Source: Desulfurivibrio sp044068625 (GTDB taxonomy: Bacteria > Desulfobacterota > Desulfobulbia > Desulfobulbales > Desulfurivibrionaceae). From it: a DNA stretch of 64,000 nucleotides. Shown here one piece after another: positions 62,194 through 64,000 of this stretch (position 1 is its first letter; each line of letters starts with the position of its first letter). Below the pieces are notes generated by a model that saw only the letters and a program-made list of their open reading frames with translations, was not told where the DNA came from and did no database searches. The translations under genes and the position numbers were made by a program. The stretch is taken from assembly GCF_044068625.1 (NCBI RefSeq), contig NZ_JBIPKH010000015.1:12429-76428 (forward strand), in the 5' to 3' direction.

Positions 62194-63714
62194 TTAATTG
62201 ATGCGCTGGGTGGCCGACAGGGTGTTGTTGCCGGGGTCGATGTCACCCTCCACCTGGGCGGTGGCCGTCACCGTAACCGTGGTGCGGTAGGAGGGGGCGG
62301 TCCAGCGGAAGCTCCGGGTCAGGCTGGAGGAATCGGCCGGGGTGGTAAAGGCGCTGCTGTAGGAGGCCAGGGTGGCCCCGCTGTCGTCGCGGACCGTCAG
62401 GTTCAGTTGACCGTCCACCGCGCCCGCCAGCGTGTTGTTGAGGGTGACGGTGATATCACCGCTTTCGTTGCGCTTGAGGCGGGGGATATTGAGGGCGGTA
62501 ACCGCCACATCGGCGTCCTCATCCACGACCGGCGGATCATCGCTGGGCGGCGGGTTGGACTGGCCGTCGGAGGGGATGGTGGTGATCCGCAGGACAAACT
62601 GGTCGGGGGTCGGCCAGGTCATTTTGCGGGCCACGGTAATGAAGTAGTTGAGGGTGACGTTGGCGACGTCGTCAAAATAGTCGATCCCCCAGAGCGGATC
62701 GGCCAGAAACTGGTCGATGGTCGCTTGGGGTACCACCTTGCGGATGCCGTCGGAATCGCAGGGCTCGCCGCTGGCGTCCAGCCCGGTGCAGCTGCGATAG
62801 GTAACCCATTCTCCCTGGCACTCCAGGGTGTCGGGGTTGTAGTCCCATTCGCAGTGGGCCATCAACTCGTTGTCGGTGTAGGGGTTGTTGTCATCGTCGT
62901 AGAACAGAGCCACGGGTACGGCCCCGGCCGTGTACCATTCCCCGAGAATGTCCAGGTGGTTTTGTGAGATGCCGGTGCTGGTGATCTTGTCCTCGGTGGC
63001 CTCCAGATCGATATACATCCGCTCCTCGGGATAGAAGTAGCCGGGGTCGGGGTGGTTCTCGTCGGGGGCGCCGGCGATGTCGTGGGGGAAAAAGGCCGAC
63101 AGGACATCGGGTTTGCTGGGATCATAGGTAACCGTTCCTTCAAAAAAGCGGCCCCGCCGCTCGGAGAAGCCCAAGCCGTCCCCCGGGGTCGAGGGCAGGA
63201 AGACGCCGTTGGCCATGAAGCCCAACTCCATGGTGAACCCCTGCAGGCGGCCGCTGGTGGCGTTGGTCAGTTTCTGCATGGAGCGGTAGGTCTGGCTGGT
63301 CCGGTCATCGGTTACCGAAAAGTAGATGTCGACGGGTTCGTTTTCGTAGGCTTTGACCTTCCACCGCTTGCTCTCCTGGAAGGGGTCGGAGCAGGTTTTG
63401 TTCTCCCCGGTCTCGGTCAGGAAGCCGGTGGCCATGATGCAGTTTTCACCGGTGCGAAAGTCGTCGTTGACCACCTGCATCCCCGGGGCCTGGTTGTCGC
63501 TCTCTTTCCAGTAGACGGCGCCGTAAGACAGGGTTTTGGACGAATCAGTGAAGACGGTGCTGTCGTGGAGCTCGTACATGGTGTGGGGGGGTGGGGCCAC
63601 CGTGACATTATGCATGTCCCAGTGGTTGATGGTGCCGGCGATGGTCGGGGCCGCCGCCGTCAGGGTCAGGGCCGCCAGGGCGGCGGTGGCTTGCGCCAGG
63701 TAGTGCTTCTTCAT
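62194..63714 (-). CDS. Secreted choice-of-anchor F family protein
   Basis: 506 residues with a signal peptide (MKKHYLAQATAALAALTLTAAAPTIAG) and a large beta-rich domain of the choice-of-anchor F type (NHWDMHNVTVAPPPHTMYELHDS). The C-terminal ~110 residues form a CARDB-like Ig domain (DADVAVTALNIPRLKRNESGDITVTLNN). Acidic, Tyr/Asp-rich loops suggest calcium binding and an exported, probably surface, location. The GGAGGAGGAAC ribosome site fixes the start at 63714. A second copy lies upstream, cut by the window edge; it shares the C-terminal domain. Function is unknown. Confidence 0.78.
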   Translation of the reverse strand: MKKHYLAQATAALAALTLTAAAPTIAGTINHWDMHNVTVAPPPHTMYELHDSTVFTDSSKTLSYGAVYWKESDNQAPGMQVVNDDFRTGENCIMATGFLTETGENKTCSDPFQESKRWKVKAYENEPVDIYFSVTDDRTSQTYRSMQKLTNATSGRLQGFTMELGFMANGVFLPSTPGDGLGFSERRGRFFEGTVTYDPSKPDVLSAFFPHDIAGAPDENHPDPGYFYPEERMYIDLEATEDKITSTGISQNHLDILGEWYTAGAVPVALFYDDDNNPYTDNELMAHCEWDYNPDTLECQGEWVTYRSCTGLDASGEPCDSDGIRKVVPQATIDQFLADPLWGIDYFDDVANVTLNYFITVARKMTWPTPDQFVLRITTIPSDGQSNPPPSDDPPVVDEDADVAVTALNIPRLKRNESGDITVTLNNTLAGAVDGQLNLTVRDDSGATLASYSSAFTTPADSSSLTRSFRWTAPSYRTTVTVTATAQVEGDIDPGNNTLSATQRIN

Positions 63715-63814
63715 TTGTTGTTCCTCCTCCAAGGATTGTTAGGGGTGCCGCGGGTAAAGATGTGTTGCGCCGGTGGCGCCAAGTTGTTTGAGGCTTGGGC
63801 GAACGCAAACTCTT

Positions 63815-63857
63815 CGCCTCCGCCCTCTGGCGTTTAAGCCGCCAGAGGGCGGAGGCG
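63815..63857. terminator. Strong 18-bp hairpin between tandem copies
   Basis: Perfect arms (63815-63832 and 63840-63857, CGCCTCCGCCCTCTGGCG type) with a 7-base loop. A TTTT follows on the plus strand, while on the minus strand, in which both genes run, only a weak T-rich stretch follows. It may stop transcription of the upstream copy or stabilise its mRNA. Confidence 0.55.
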
Positions 63858-63876
63858 TTTTGAGCTGAAAAAACGG

Positions 63877-64000
63877 TCAGTTGATGCGTTGGGTGGCCTC
63901 CAGGGTGTTGTTGCCGGGGTCGAGATCACCCTCCACCTGGGCCGTGGCCGTCACCGTAACCGTGGTCCGGTATGATGGAGCGGTCCAGCTGAAGCTCCGG
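63877..64000 (-). CDS. Second copy of the choice-of-anchor protein, C-terminal end only
   Basis: The minus strand reads FSWTAPSYRTTVTVTATAQ, then EGDLDPGNNTLEATQRIN with a stop at 63877, nearly identical to the C-terminus of the gene at 62194-63714. The rest lies beyond the window. This is a tandem paralogue. Confidence 0.85.
   Translation of the reverse strand, partial: RSFSWTAPSYRTTVTVTATAQVEGDLDPGNNTLEATQRIN

Overview
The window looks like a chromosomal segment of a Desulfobacterota (former Deltaproteobacteria) bacterium of about 60% GC, probably close to the Desulfurivibrio/Desulfobulbales branch. The reasons are the mix of genes rather than any one marker: a tmRNA whose tag reads ADDYAYAVAA, a sigma54-type promoter in front of a type IV pilin, a tetraheme cytochrome / Tat Fe-S / NrfD module, PAS-hybrid kinases and an EAL-HDOD protein. 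The assignment is inference; no 16S gene or other direct marker is present.

Layout. 0-10.3 kb is a defence block: a Fic gene with a stop codon in its N-terminus faces a seven-gene, tightly coupled minus-strand operon of XRE regulator, HsdR, HsdM, RhuM, a half-size HsdS, an ATPase with OLD/TOPRIM-like motifs and a second Fic protein. 10.4-11.7 kb carries a tiny ORF, the tmRNA (ssrA) and smpB. 11.7-21.0 kb is a minus-strand minor-pilin operon (FimT, PilW, PilV, PilX, PilY1, then a PilB/GspE ATPase). 21.0-28.5 kb is a toxin-antitoxin hot spot (AbiEii-like pair, HigBA, VapBC, HipBA, a truncated DUF4143 ATPase) into which a ComEA-like protein and the major pilin gene pilA are interleaved; repeated GGGGTCA-containing spacers occur here. 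28.7-31.1 kb is an ABC ATPase / permease / helical-protein operon resembling PilH-PilI-PilG of Myxococcus.

31.1-37.8 kb is ordinary core: tRNA-Pro, a hybrid kinase, an AI-2E family permease, IlvE, GroES-GroEL and tRNA-Arg. Directly after tRNA-Arg lies one 8.65-kb gene for a cyclic beta-1,2-glucan synthase with unusually GC-rich third positions, likely acquired. 47.1-55.0 kb has an alanine symporter, then a decaying sensory stretch: a hybrid kinase with a frameshift and apparent loss of its H-box region, an MscS channel with an amber codon, an intact PhnD-like binding protein and chemoreceptor, and a CcdA-like remnant. 55.1-57.1 kb is an ArsR / permease / thioredoxin-like operon, followed by an EAL-HDOD protein. 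58.5-62.0 kb holds a quinone-linked redox module (tetraheme cytochrome, Tat Fe-S protein, NrfD) beneath a LuxR-type regulator, and the window ends in two tandem copies of a secreted choice-of-anchor protein, the second cut by the window edge.

Working picture: the defence and toxin-antitoxin genes sit around pilus genes that form one functional set (PilA, minor pilins, PilY1, motor ATPase, ABC partner). Several loci are visibly broken, so part of the window is accessory DNA in turnover.
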